Positions 29,272 through 37,454 of a stretch of DNA of 64,000 bases are shown piece by piece. Made by a program: the position numbers and the translations under genes. The notes under the pieces are model-generated. The model did no database searches. It saw only the letters and a list, made by a program, of their open reading frames with translations, and was not told the DNA's origin. This stretch comes from Lachnospiraceae bacterium (GTDB taxonomy: Bacteria > Bacillota > Clostridia > Lachnospirales > Lachnospiraceae), in assembly GCA_900168235.1 (NCBI GenBank), contig FUZG01000002.1, positions 62,001-126,000 on the forward strand, read 5' to 3'. Every line of letters begins with the position of its first letter. Position 1 is the first letter of the stretch.

Positions 29272-29946
29272 ATGAAGACAGAAGAAATCATGAAATATGT
29301 AGACCATACACTCCTTTTACAGACAGCGACTTGGGATGAGATCAAGGTAGTTTGCGATGATGCTATCCACTACGGCGCAGCATCAGTAATGATCCCGCCC
29401 TGCTATATCAAGCCTGCATATGACTATGTAAAAGGCGCAGTGAAGGTTGCAACTGTAATCGGTTTCCCCAACGGTAACTGCACAACAGCAACAAAAGTAT
29501 TTGAAGCAAAGGACGCTATCGCGAACGGCGCATCAGAAATCGATATGGTCATCAATATCGGATGGCTCAAGGATAAAAAGTATGACGAAGTAGAGCAGGA
29601 AATCCGCGCTCTGAAAGAAGCTGCAGGAGATCTCATCCTCAAAGTCATTATCGAGACATGCCTCTTAACAGACGAAGAAAAGATCAAGGCATGCGAGATC
29701 GTAACATCAGCAGGCGCTGACTACATCAAGACATCAACAGGTTTCTCCACAGGCGGAGCAACATTTGACGATATCAAGCTCATGGTCGAGCATGTAGGAA
29801 AGAACGTAAAAGTAAAGGCGTCCGGCGGAATCAGCTCTCTCGAAGATGCCGAGAAATACATCGAGCTTGGCGCAGAGAGACTTGGAACAAGCCGTATCAT
29901 CAAGATCGTAAAAGGTCAGGAAAAAGATTCGTCTGATAACTATTGA
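29272..29946 (+). CDS. deoC: Deoxyribose-phosphate aldolase
   Basis: Splits 2-deoxyribose 5-phosphate into glyceraldehyde 3-phosphate and acetaldehyde, the last step of deoxynucleoside catabolism. The 224-residue protein has the DeoC lysines: Schiff-base Lys in [10 protein letters not shown] and the second Lys in VKVKASGGI, plus [12 protein letters not shown] and [15 protein letters not shown]. The ATG at 29272 gives the expected N-terminus (MKYVDHTLL near the start) although no strong Shine-Dalgarno sits at the usual distance; a GTG at 29212 inside udp is a weaker option. Confidence 0.94.
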   Translation: MKTEEIMKYVDHTLLLQTATWDEIKVVCDDAIHYGAASVMIPPCYIKPAYDYVKGAVKVATVIGFPNGNCTTATKVFEAKDAIANGASEIDMVINIGWLKDKKYDEVEQEIRALKEAAGDLILKVIIETCLLTDEEKIKACEIVTSAGADYIKTSTGFSTGGATFDDIKLMVEHVGKNVKVKASGGISSLEDAEKYIELGAERLGTSRIIKIVKGQEKDSSDNY

Positions 29947-30011
29947 TATTCATGACGAATATTGGAAACAGGTCATTTGATTGACATAATGCAAGAGGAG
30001 TGGTACTTAGT

Positions 30012-30440
30012 ATGACAGAAATAAGCAAAGAGCTGGAAGAAAAGCTTTTTAATAAGGCTGAAGAAATGATGAAAAGATCATATATTCCCTATTCGGGCTT
30101 TGCTGTAGGCGCCGCTCTTCTTGCAAAAAACGGTACCATCTACACAGGATGCAATGTAGAAAATGCTGCGTTCACGCCTACAAACTGCGCGGAGCGCACA
30201 GCATTTTTCAAGGCAGTGAGCGAAGGCGTCACAGAATTTGATGCCATCGCAATCCTTGGAGGCAAGGACAGAAAGGTAAGTGATCTCTGTACGCCCTGCG
30301 GAGTATGCCGCCAGGTAATGGCAGAGTTCTGTAAGCCGTCAGATTTTCTCGTCCTCATGCGTGACGGACAAGGCGCAGTAAAAAAACAGCTCCTCTCCGA
30401 CCTTCTCCCCGAATCCTTCGGCCCGGGAAATCTGCTGTGA
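30012..30440 (+). CDS. cdd: Cytidine deaminase
   Basis: Deaminates (deoxy)cytidine to (deoxy)uridine, feeding uridine phosphorylase. The 142-residue enzyme has the substrate block PYSGFAVGAALLAKNGTIYTGCNVENAA and the zinc site NCAERTA and CTPCGVCRQ, the tetrameric CAE/PCxxC type common in Firmicutes. I use the ATG at 30012, 11 bp after GAGGAG; a GTG at 30000 lies too close to the RBS. Together with udp and deoC it forms a pyrimidine nucleoside salvage unit. Confidence 0.94.
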   Translation: MTEISKELEEKLFNKAEEMMKRSYIPYSGFAVGAALLAKNGTIYTGCNVENAAFTPTNCAERTAFFKAVSEGVTEFDAIAILGGKDRKVSDLCTPCGVCRQVMAEFCKPSDFLVLMRDGQGAVKKQLLSDLLPESFGPGNLL

Positions 30441-30567
30441 CCTGCTACTTAGCAACAACGTATAAGATTGGAAACATATATAATGAAAACTGAATATTCT
30501 GCATATTTATTCCGAAATAGTATTGGAATGAGTCTGATTTTTGATAGAGGCGGTATGGGGGAACGAA

Positions 30568-31332
30568 ATGTTCATTGAACATGATAAGCGCATTTTATCA
30601 AAGGCAATAAGCGTAACTGCGGTCATTAATACGGTCATGACGGCGGGGTCTGTTGCTGTGCGCTTTCTTGTAAAAGATACATCCTCTGTTACGCCGGATA
30701 TGCTGAATGACGCATATTGGACCTATCAGATCTTTTTCTCCGTGCTGCAAATTTTTGTCACAGCCTTTACATTCTGGTGTGCGTGGAGACAGCTTGATCA
30801 CTATAGAAAGCTGGTTCCGGTCGATGATTACACGGAAATGGCAAAACTTCAGGAAGAAGTAATGCCTGATGAGATCTCAAATCTTTCCAGTTATTCTATC
30901 CGTCAGCTTTTGGAAGTGTGGGCATTTATCCTTATCGGCGTGCGCATAGTATACGATATCTTTACGATCACGTATCGCCGATTCGTTGCAGGACTGTCAT
31001 CTCAGGTTGACATAACAAATGTGGGCGAACTCCAGACGTTCTCTGCGATCTATAACGGATCTCACAGCTTCAAATACATAGGAATGCTGATCGCGCTGGT
31101 TCTCGGTATCCTGATAACCGGTGTTTTTCTCAATGACAAATATCTGAAAATAGCGGCAGTTGTGCTTACGGTACTCTTCATAATCTCAGCAACACTGGTC
31201 CAGATCCAGACCTACACTATCTTTGATCACGAGATAGCCATTGTCTGGTCATCAGTTATCTTCCATCTGCTCCAGACTGTGGGGCTTTTAGCCCTGGGCA
31301 TATACCTAAAACGGGTTTACCGCGGTGTCTGA
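30568..31332 (+). CDS. Uncharacterised membrane protein, about six spans
   Basis: A 254-residue protein I do not recognise. Hydrophobic segments near residues 18-38, 60-85, 115-135, 170-190, 195-215 and 225-245 suggest six membrane helices; a soluble loop (residues ~88-112, DDYTEMAKLQEEVMPDEIS) lies between helices two and three. The ATG at 30568 has GGGGG at a suitable distance; the frame extends upstream to a TTG. A short stem (GCACCTT/AAGGTGC, 31344-31362) follows. No functional clue from neighbours. Confidence 0.65.
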   Translation: MFIEHDKRILSKAISVTAVINTVMTAGSVAVRFLVKDTSSVTPDMLNDAYWTYQIFFSVLQIFVTAFTFWCAWRQLDHYRKLVPVDDYTEMAKLQEEVMPDEISNLSSYSIRQLLEVWAFILIGVRIVYDIFTITYRRFVAGLSSQVDITNVGELQTFSAIYNGSHSFKYIGMLIALVLGILITGVFLNDKYLKIAAVVLTVLFIISATLVQIQTYTIFDHEIAIVWSSVIFHLLQTVGLLALGIYLKRVYRGV

Positions 31333-31415
31333 GAAAAAACATTGCACCTTTATCCAAGGTGCGATAACATGGCAGAGTCTGTATTTTAAAGAAACACAAT
31401 CCAGGAGGCATCACA

Positions 31416-32057
31416 ATGATCCGGTATAAAAACGGCGAAGGAAACGAATTTCCCGTTGTAGGGTATAAATTTACGATCACATCCGATCTGTTTAACAGAA
31501 ATGAGACACTGTACATGACTGCAAACTCTCTGTTAAACGTGTCAAAAGCTCCGCTTTATACAAATAAGATAGAGCTTGATATATCAAAAACAGATAAACT
31601 CACAGCAACACTTCAGAAGGATTCCGACGAAAGATGGAGAGGAAGTATCAGACTCTACCAGAACGGAATGGTTGAAAATGATAAGATTGTTGCTGATCAG
31701 AACGAAACAGAGCTCACTTCATACATGGTCTATGGTGAGAAAAAAGCGACATTTACAGTAGATAACGAAGAACTCATACAGGATATAAACAGCGGTATTT
31801 CGGCTGAGATCTCAGACGATGCGATGGACCTCATGACAAAGAAGACAATAAATGGGTATGAGATCCTTGGCCGATGCCTGGTAATGATCTCAAATTTTGC
31901 AGAGCCGGATACCGTAGATGTAGATAATAAGGGCGGTGTCAGCCGTGTGATAGAGATCGGTATCGAGCATATCGGAAGAGCGGCCGAGCTCAAAAAGTTC
32001 ATGAAAGAGCTTATCCTTTCGATCACAGGAATAACGCCTGAAACAGAAAACATTTGA
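31416..32057 (+). CDS. Uncharacterised soluble protein, 213 aa
   Basis: No recognised family. The N-terminal half is beta-rich (FPVVGYKFTITSDL, KIELDISKTDKLTATLQKD, WRGSIRLYQNG) and the C-terminal half more helical (ELIQDINSGISAEISDDAMDLM, HIGRAAELKKFMKELILSITG). No signal peptide or membrane span, so probably cytoplasmic. A strong RBS (CAGGAGGCATCACA-ATG) and a long bidirectional terminator afterwards support a real, separately ended gene. Confidence 0.65.
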   Translation: MIRYKNGEGNEFPVVGYKFTITSDLFNRNETLYMTANSLLNVSKAPLYTNKIELDISKTDKLTATLQKDSDERWRGSIRLYQNGMVENDKIVADQNETELTSYMVYGEKKATFTVDNEELIQDINSGISAEISDDAMDLMTKKTINGYEILGRCLVMISNFAEPDTVDVDNKGGVSRVIEIGIEHIGRAAELKKFMKELILSITGITPETENI

Positions 32058-32108
32058 TATTCAACGTAAATGCCGAAGCAAAACTTTTGTTTACGTTTGA
32101 ACAGTAAC

Positions 32109-32166
32109 AAAAATCGCCCTGCGGAAGATAGATCATAAATTTCTATTTTCCGGAAGGGCGATTTTT
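32109..32166. terminator. Long bidirectional terminator
   Basis: AAAAATCGCCCT (32109-32120) and AGGGCGATTTTT (32155-32166) pair perfectly; the stem continues inward (GGAAGATA with TATTTTCC, one mismatch). Confidence 0.85.
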
Positions 32167-32540
32167 ATGATTAATATGCAAAAAATATGCATTTTGCACG
32201 TGCACATAGAGTACAACCTTCAAAAAATACAAGCTTGCGTCGTACGTAAAAACTGATCAATTTGCCCAAAAACCATGTGCATCTTTATATAAAAATAAAG
32301 AGGAATCTGACACATATAGTACAAATTAACGAAGAAATATAATGGCGATTAATGTATTTCATATGTATTTTTAAAATACAGCTTGAAATGTGCATAAAAG
32401 TATGGATATACTATACGTAGTCAATATTCTGCATCTTCAATCAGTCAGTTCGAATGTAGTCCGATCGTTAAACGAATGGTTTTTCATCGGATGTTTTCTA
32501 TGCCATCAAATCTGGCTAACTCAGAAAGGATTAAGAGATT
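32167..32540 (+). other. ptsH upstream region
   Basis: About 370 bp of A/T-rich sequence without a convincing ORF. It carries the ptsH promoter (32383-32412) and a ~125 nt leader. Before the promoter are repeated short tracts containing ATATGCA and GTGCAT (32175-32280), possibly operator sites, which I cannot assign. Confidence 0.5.
32383..32412 (+). promoter_or_regulatory. ptsH promoter
   Basis: TTGAAA (32383-32388), 18 bp spacer, TATACT (32407-32412). Confidence 0.6.
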
Positions 32541-32798
32541 ATGAAAGAATTTACATTTAACGTACAGGATCCCATGGGTATTCACGCTCGTCCGGCAGGA
32601 CTTCTTGTAAAAGAAGCAAAGAAGTTTGAGAGTGCCGTAACTATCGCAAAGGGCGATAAGAGCACAGATATGAAGAAGCTTCTGGCACTTATGGGACTTG
32701 GCATCAAGCAGGGCGAGACTGTTACAGTAACAGTAGACGGACCCGATGAGGATGCAGCTGCTGAAGCAATCGAAAAGTTCTTGAAAGAGAATTTCTAA
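32541..32798 (+). CDS. ptsH: Phosphocarrier protein HPr with Lys46
   Basis: An 85-residue HPr. It accepts phosphate from enzyme I at His15 (GIHARPAGL, intact) and passes it to PTS IIA proteins. The alignment with Bacillus HPr is gap-free to residue 55, and the regulatory Ser46 position reads Lys (K45-K46-L47). Ser46 is the target of HPr kinase and underlies CcpA-type catabolite repression in most Firmicutes, so this HPr should not be subject to that control. GLGIKQGETVTVTVDGPDE is otherwise typical. Located 146 bp upstream of ptsI with a partial terminator between. Confidence 0.95.
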   Translation: MKEFTFNVQDPMGIHARPAGLLVKEAKKFESAVTIAKGDKSTDMKKLLALMGLGIKQGETVTVTVDGPDEDAAAEAIEKFLKENF

Positions 32799-32821
32799 AT
32801 TTTGCCAATATGAGGTAACTT

Positions 32822-32866
32822 CAGCCCGGGTTGAACGAAACGTCACATTCACTCGGGCTGTTATTG
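32822..32866 (+). terminator. Weak attenuator-like hairpin between ptsH and ptsI
   Basis: CAGCCCGGGT (32822-32831) pairs with ACTCGGGCTG (32851-32860), one mismatch, followed by TTATTGT. Could lower ptsI transcript relative to ptsH. Confidence 0.5.
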
Positions 32867-32944
32867 TATGTAAAGATATAAGCGAATGATGTCGGCGGAC
32901 CGATTCGTGACATCATGTTCATTTAATAAAGCTGGAGGAATAAA

Positions 32945-34579
32945 ATGCAGGTAGGAACAGGAACCAGTGTACTTAATAGAATTGCCATAGGTAAGATCCG
33001 TATCTTTCACCAGAAAGAATACAAGATAAACGAAGAGTTCGTTGAGGATCCGATCCCGGAGCTTGACCGCTTCGAGAAGGCAAGAGTAAAGGTTCAGGAA
33101 GATCAGCGTATACTTTATGATAAGGCAGCTGCATCTGCAGGTGAAGAAAGTGCAGCAATTTTTGAGTTCCATGCAGATATGCTGGATGATGACGATCTGA
33201 TCGATTCCTGCAAAACGATCATCGTAGAGCAGAAGCACACAGCAGAATATGCAGTAAAGCAGGGCTTTGCAAACACAGCTCAGATGTTCCACGATATGGA
33301 TGATCCGTACTTCCAGGCAAGAAGCGCAGACGTTATCGATGTAGGAAACGCAATGCTCGACGAGCTCCTCGGCTTCACATCAGATGCCGGCGACAAGGAC
33401 GAGCCGTGTATCCTCGTTGCAGAAGATCTCGCTCCGTCAGAGACAGTAAAGCTCGATAAATCACTTCTTCTCGGAATGGTTACAAGAGAGGGAAGTTCAA
33501 ACAGCCATACAGCTATTCTTGCAAGAAGCATGAATGTGCCGGCACTCATTCAGTGTAAGCAGATCGAAGAAGAGTGGGACGGCAAAATGGCTATCATCGA
33601 TGGCTACAATGCATGCATCTACGTAGATCCTACAGAGGATCTCCTGAAGTCCCTGAAGGAAAAGCAGAACGAGGATATCCGTAAGGAAGCGCTTCTCCAG
33701 GAACTCAGAGGTAAGAAGAATACAACTATCGATGGAAAGACCATCAAGGTTTATGCAAATATCGGCGGACCATCCGATGTAGGCGCTGTTAAGGCAAACG
33801 ACGCTGAAGGTGTAGGTCTCTTCCGTTCAGAGTTTGTATATCTGAACAGCACATCAGATCCTACAGAAGAGCAGCAGTTCCAGGCTTACAAGAGAGTAGT
33901 AGAGACACTTGCTCCGAAGCTCGTTATCATCAGAACATGTGATATCGGTGCAGATAAGACTGTTGATTACATGAATCTTGCAAAGGAAGAGAATCCGGCA
34001 CTCGGATACAGAGCTATCCGTATCAGCCTCACAAGAAAGGATTTCTTCAAGAGACAGCTCAGAGCCATCCTTCGTGCATCTGCATTCGGTAATGTAGGCG
34101 TTATGTTCCCGATGATCATCAGCGTACGCGAGGTTCGTGAGTGTAAGGAGATCATGAACGAATGCCGCAGAGAGCTTGAGAATGAAGGACAGAAGGTTGG
34201 AAACGTACAGATCGGAATCATGGTTGAGACACCGGCTGCCGTTCTCTGTGCAGATGAACTTGCTGAGGAAGTCGAGTTCTTCTCACTCGGAACAAACGAT
34301 CTGACACAGTACACATGCGCTATCGACCGTCAGAATGCTATGCTTGAGCCTTTCTCCGATACACATCATCCGGCTGTGCTCAAGATGATCAAGATGACCA
34401 TCGAAGCAGGCCACAGACACGGATGCTGGGTTGGTATCTGCGGAGAGCTCGGTTCAGATCTTACACTCACTGAGACATTCCTCAGAATGGGTGTTGATGA
34501 ACTTTCTGTTAATGCAAAGAGCGTACTTCAGATCAGAAAGCAGATCCGTTCCATCGATCTTTCAAAGAGCGCTGAATAA
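32945..34579 (+). CDS. ptsI: Phosphoenolpyruvate-protein phosphotransferase (enzyme I)
   Basis: First enzyme of the PTS: takes phosphate from PEP and transfers it to HPr. The 544-residue protein has the phospho-His region REGSSNSHTAILARSMNVPA, slightly different from the common GGRTSH form but with the His retained, the PEP-binding blocks GVGLFRSEFVYL and ALGYRAIRI, the signature FFSLGTNDLTQY, and the C-terminal active Cys in VGICGELG. About 30 residues shorter than typical. Own RBS GCTGGAGGAATAAA. Confidence 0.95.
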   Translation: MQVGTGTSVLNRIAIGKIRIFHQKEYKINEEFVEDPIPELDRFEKARVKVQEDQRILYDKAAASAGEESAAIFEFHADMLDDDDLIDSCKTIIVEQKHTAEYAVKQGFANTAQMFHDMDDPYFQARSADVIDVGNAMLDELLGFTSDAGDKDEPCILVAEDLAPSETVKLDKSLLLGMVTREGSSNSHTAILARSMNVPALIQCKQIEEEWDGKMAIIDGYNACIYVDPTEDLLKSLKEKQNEDIRKEALLQELRGKKNTTIDGKTIKVYANIGGPSDVGAVKANDAEGVGLFRSEFVYLNSTSDPTEEQQFQAYKRVVETLAPKLVIIRTCDIGADKTVDYMNLAKEENPALGYRAIRISLTRKDFFKRQLRAILRASAFGNVGVMFPMIISVREVRECKEIMNECRRELENEGQKVGNVQIGIMVETPAAVLCADELAEEVEFFSLGTNDLTQYTCAIDRQNAMLEPFSDTHHPAVLKMIKMTIEAGHRHGCWVGICGELGSDLTLTETFLRMGVDELSVNAKSVLQIRKQIRSIDLSKSAE

Positions 34580-34599
34580 TCATAAAACACACATAAAAG

Positions 34600-34648
34600 A
34601 AAAAGGCACTGCCGAAAAGGAGAAATCCATCGGCAGTGCCTTTTTTAT
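34600..34648. terminator. Bidirectional terminator after ptsI
   Basis: AAAAGGCACTGCCGA (34601-34615) pairs perfectly with TCGGCAGTGCCTTTT (34630-34644), flanked by A and T tracts on either side. Serves ptsI and the convergent 34659 gene. Confidence 0.9.
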
Positions 34649-34658
34649 AGATTCAATT

Positions 34659-35474
34659 TTACAGTACGCTTACGAGTCCTGTGATAGCCAGAACGAGGAG
34701 AATAGCAGCTATCCCGAGAAGGATAACATTGGGTTTCTTTTCAATGATCTCGCCTGTTTCGTTGTTGCAGTAGATGGTCATTTCCTGACCGATCTTAAAA
34801 ATATTCTTCGAATTTGTACTGTAGCGGCTCAGAAACTCTCTGGTGTCACCGTCCCGGGAGAAGCGTATTACCGGATAAAAAGTATCGGGAGCGCGCATGA
34901 TCCTTTTATGAGTGTTTTTCTCTGTTTCAAAGAGGAGCAGGTCTGCGATCTCTCCCTTTATCTGAGATGCAGTCTTCATACGGGACTTATCGGCAAGGAA
35001 AGTGATCAAAATAGACAAAGCGGCAAGTATCATAACGATAGATGCATCGATCGATGCGATCCTGTAGCCTGCTCTGTTCATTAAGTAAGGAAAAGCGATC
35101 ATTCCTGCACCGCATGCCATCGATATAAGTGCGGATACCGGATGAGGATAGGTTTCCTTTAAGATCTTGACCTTGTGTCCGTCACGGATGAGCCGAACCT
35201 TGTCGCCCTTCTTTCTTGAAGTTGTGTCATCAACAGCGATCGCTTTTATGTTTTTTCCCTCTTCATAACGAACATTAACTTTATAAAAGTACTGTATCAG
35301 GCGGTCCTTATCGTCACGTCTCTCTTCATGAGAACAGTTCTGGACTTCTCCGGTCAGCACATTTTTTGAACTGTGCTGTTTGAAAAATTCCGCAAGCAAT
35401 GAAATTCCGTAAAAGATAACTACAGCGCCGGCAACCTGCAAAAACAGGAGACCAAGTTCGGTTGATTCAAGCAT
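34659..35474 (-). CDS. Uncharacterised membrane protein with DUF3592-like segments
   Basis: A 271-residue protein with an N-terminal membrane helix (residues ~9-27), a central pair of helices (~115-165) and a C-terminal helix (ending VLAITGLVSVL). The loop YFYKVNVRYEEGKNIKAIAVDDTTSRKKGDKVRLIRDG, and a second copy-like segment FYPVIRFSRDGDTREFLS...FKIGQEMTIYCN, both resemble the extracytoplasmic beta domain of DUF3592 proteins, so it may be a tandem version. The ATG at 35474 is used; an upstream TTG-type extension would add 35 residues. Function unknown. Confidence 0.65.
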   Translation of the reverse strand: MLESTELGLLFLQVAGAVVIFYGISLLAEFFKQHSSKNVLTGEVQNCSHEERRDDKDRLIQYFYKVNVRYEEGKNIKAIAVDDTTSRKKGDKVRLIRDGHKVKILKETYPHPVSALISMACGAGMIAFPYLMNRAGYRIASIDASIVMILAALSILITFLADKSRMKTASQIKGEIADLLLFETEKNTHKRIMRAPDTFYPVIRFSRDGDTREFLSRYSTNSKNIFKIGQEMTIYCNNETGEIIEKKPNVILLGIAAILLVLAITGLVSVL

Positions 35475-35832
35475 AGTGGTGGTTCCTTTCTTTATGATCA
35501 AATGAAATGATCGTGCTTCTGAATGGTATTTTATCACAGAAAACGTAATACATGTCGATTTGACGAAACAAAAAAACAAATTTTATGATCATTATTTCAC
35601 TAATGATCATTATATAAATGAAAAACTGCATAAAAACCGAGGTTTTGAATTGGAGAAAAAGTAGAAAAAACGATTAACTAATCATAAACAATCATATAAA
35701 TGCTAAACAGTCATAAAATATGATTGAAATAATCGTAAAAGGCAGTATGATAGAGAAAGAAGATGCAGTTGTGATTTTTAATGTGAATATTGAACAATAG
35801 ATATCGGCTCACAGCGTGAATAGGAGGTAATA
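35475..35832. promoter_or_regulatory. ula control region with repeated operator-like motifs
   Basis: The 358 bp gap between the 34659 gene and ulaG is A/T-rich and full of short related motifs. ATGATCATT occurs at 35585-35593 and 35603-35611 (18 bp apart), and ATGATCA/ATGATCG at 35494 and 35507. A second series, AATCAT at 35680 and 35690, AGTCAT at 35709 and AATCGT at 35731, runs at roughly 10- or 20-bp intervals and overlaps the promoter spacer. This layout fits binding sites for the DeoR-type regulator encoded at 39497. A promoter TTGAAA-16-TATGAT lies at 35724-35751. Confidence 0.6.
35724..35751 (+). promoter_or_regulatory. ula operon promoter
   Basis: TTGAAA (35724-35729), 16 bp spacer, TATGAT (35746-35751). 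An AATCGT half-site lies inside the spacer, so a bound repressor would cover the promoter. Confidence 0.6.
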
Positions 35833-36936
35833 ATGAGCAAAGTTAGTGAAACAACACGTGAATCTTGGATCAAAAGTACATTCCCGGAATGGGGAACCTG
35901 GTTAAATGAGGAAATTGAAAGAACCGAGGTTAAGCCCGGCACTGTATCAATGTGGTGGCTTGGCTGCACAGGTATCTGGTTCAAGACACCTGGCGGAGCA
36001 AATGTAACGATTGATCTGTGGGCCGGTAATGGTAAGAGAACACACGGTGACGGACTTATGAAGCCCGGACATCAGATGGCTAACATGGCAGGTCTTAATG
36101 CAATGCAGCCGAACTTAAGAGCAGTTCCGTTCGTTATCGATCCGTTCGGTGTAAAGAGCGTAGATGCTGTTCTTGCAACACATTATCATCAGGATCACAT
36201 GAGTGCAGAATTTGCAGCTCACGTTATCAACTCAGGAATGACAACAACTGATGAGAATGGAAAAGAGATCCCGGTACCTTTCATCGGACCGAAGAAGTCT
36301 GTTGAAACATGGGTAGGCTGGGGTGTTCCGGAAGACAGATGCATCACTGTTAAGCCCGGCGATGTTATCAAGATCAAGGATCTCGAGATCGTAGCTCTGG
36401 ATTCCTTTGACAGAACATGTATCGTAACAACTGATTCCACAGGTCCGGATCGTGAGGATCTTCGCGGTAAGTGCCCGACAGATATGGATGAGAAGGCTGT
36501 AAACTACCTCGTAAAGACTCCGGGCGGAAATATCTACCACAGTGGTGACTCACACTACTCAATCTACTTTGCAAAGCACGGTAAGGATTACGACATCGAT
36601 GTAGCATTTGGTTCATTCGGACTGAATCCGGTTGGTATCCAGGACAAGATGGAGACAACAGATATCCTTCGTATGGCTGAGGCTCTTGATTGTAAGGTTG
36701 TTATCCCAATCCACTATGATGTATGGACAAACTTCATGGCAGACGTGAACGAGATCAAGGTTCTCTACGAGATGAGAAAGGATCGTCTGGATTACAAGTT
36801 CCATCCTTTCTTCTGGGAAGTAGGCGGACATTACACATATCCTACAGATAAAGACAGACGCGCATATCACCATGACAGAGGCTTCCATGATTGCTTCGAT
36901 CACGAGCCGAACGTACCGTTCAGATCTGTTCTTTGA
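35833..36936 (+). CDS. ulaG: L-ascorbate-6-phosphate lactonase
   Basis: Hydrolyses L-ascorbate 6-phosphate to 3-keto-L-gulonate 6-phosphate, the first cytoplasmic step after PTS import. The 367-residue metallo-beta-lactamase-fold protein has the metal motif ATHYHQDH near residue 118, [10 protein letters not shown], and a C-terminal IPIHYDVW block. The N-terminal start ([20 protein letters not shown]) matches the UlaG family closely. Strong RBS AGGAGG. First gene of the cluster. Confidence 0.93.
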   Translation: MSKVSETTRESWIKSTFPEWGTWLNEEIERTEVKPGTVSMWWLGCTGIWFKTPGGANVTIDLWAGNGKRTHGDGLMKPGHQMANMAGLNAMQPNLRAVPFVIDPFGVKSVDAVLATHYHQDHMSAEFAAHVINSGMTTTDENGKEIPVPFIGPKKSVETWVGWGVPEDRCITVKPGDVIKIKDLEIVALDSFDRTCIVTTDSTGPDREDLRGKCPTDMDEKAVNYLVKTPGGNIYHSGDSHYSIYFAKHGKDYDIDVAFGSFGLNPVGIQDKMETTDILRMAEALDCKVVIPIHYDVWTNFMADVNEIKVLYEMRKDRLDYKFHPFFWEVGGHYTYPTDKDRRAYHHDRGFHDCFDHEPNVPFRSVL

Positions 36937-36957
36937 TCGTAAATTTGGGAGGTTTCC

Positions 36958-37413
36958 GTGTTAAAAGATTTTGTTGATAAGAAGCATTATTTATTTGTTG
37001 ATGAAGTCAGCGACTGGCAGGAAGCAATAAGAAAGTGCTGCGAACCCATCATCGCTGATGAAACCGTTACAGAAAGATATCCGGATGAGATAATCCGCTG
37101 CGTAAATGAATACGGTCCGTACATCGTCCTTATCCCGGGTGTGGCAATGCCGCACTCCCAGGAGGGCGGAGACATGGTAAAGAAGACCACTATCTCATTT
37201 ATGAAGCTTCAGAAGCCGGTTGTCTTTGATGAGTCGGACCCGGACAGCTACGCTGATCTTTTCTTTACACTTGCATCATGCAACCCGGATGATCATTTAA
37301 AAGATATGCAGGAGTTATCCGCACTTCTCGAGAATGAGGATCTGGTAGAGGAGCTGCATGGTATTAAAGATGAAAATGATCTGCTTCGTCTGGCCGAGAA
37401 ATATAAACTCTAA
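36958..37413 (+). CDS. ulaC: Ascorbate-type PTS IIA component
   Basis: A 151-residue PTS EIIA of the mannitol/fructose fold. The phosphorylated His lies in IVLIPGVAMPHSQEGG, and KPVVFDESDPDSYADLFFTLASCNPDDHLKDMQELS matches the family's C-terminal region. Receives phosphate from HPr and donates it to IIB. The start is GTG with GGAGG five bases upstream. Order ulaG-IIA-IIC-IIB differs from E. coli ulaABC. Confidence 0.9.
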   Translation: MLKDFVDKKHYLFVDEVSDWQEAIRKCCEPIIADETVTERYPDEIIRCVNEYGPYIVLIPGVAMPHSQEGGDMVKKTTISFMKLQKPVVFDESDPDSYADLFFTLASCNPDDHLKDMQELSALLENEDLVEELHGIKDENDLLRLAEKYKL

Positions 37414-37454
37414 TTTATTTCATTGCCCGATAGGGCTTGGGGAAGGAATCTGAC

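Noticed and set aside
34431-35084. 217-codon plus-strand frame spanning the ptsI end and the next gene
   Set aside because: Overlaps two real genes and a bidirectional terminator; composition is not protein-like.
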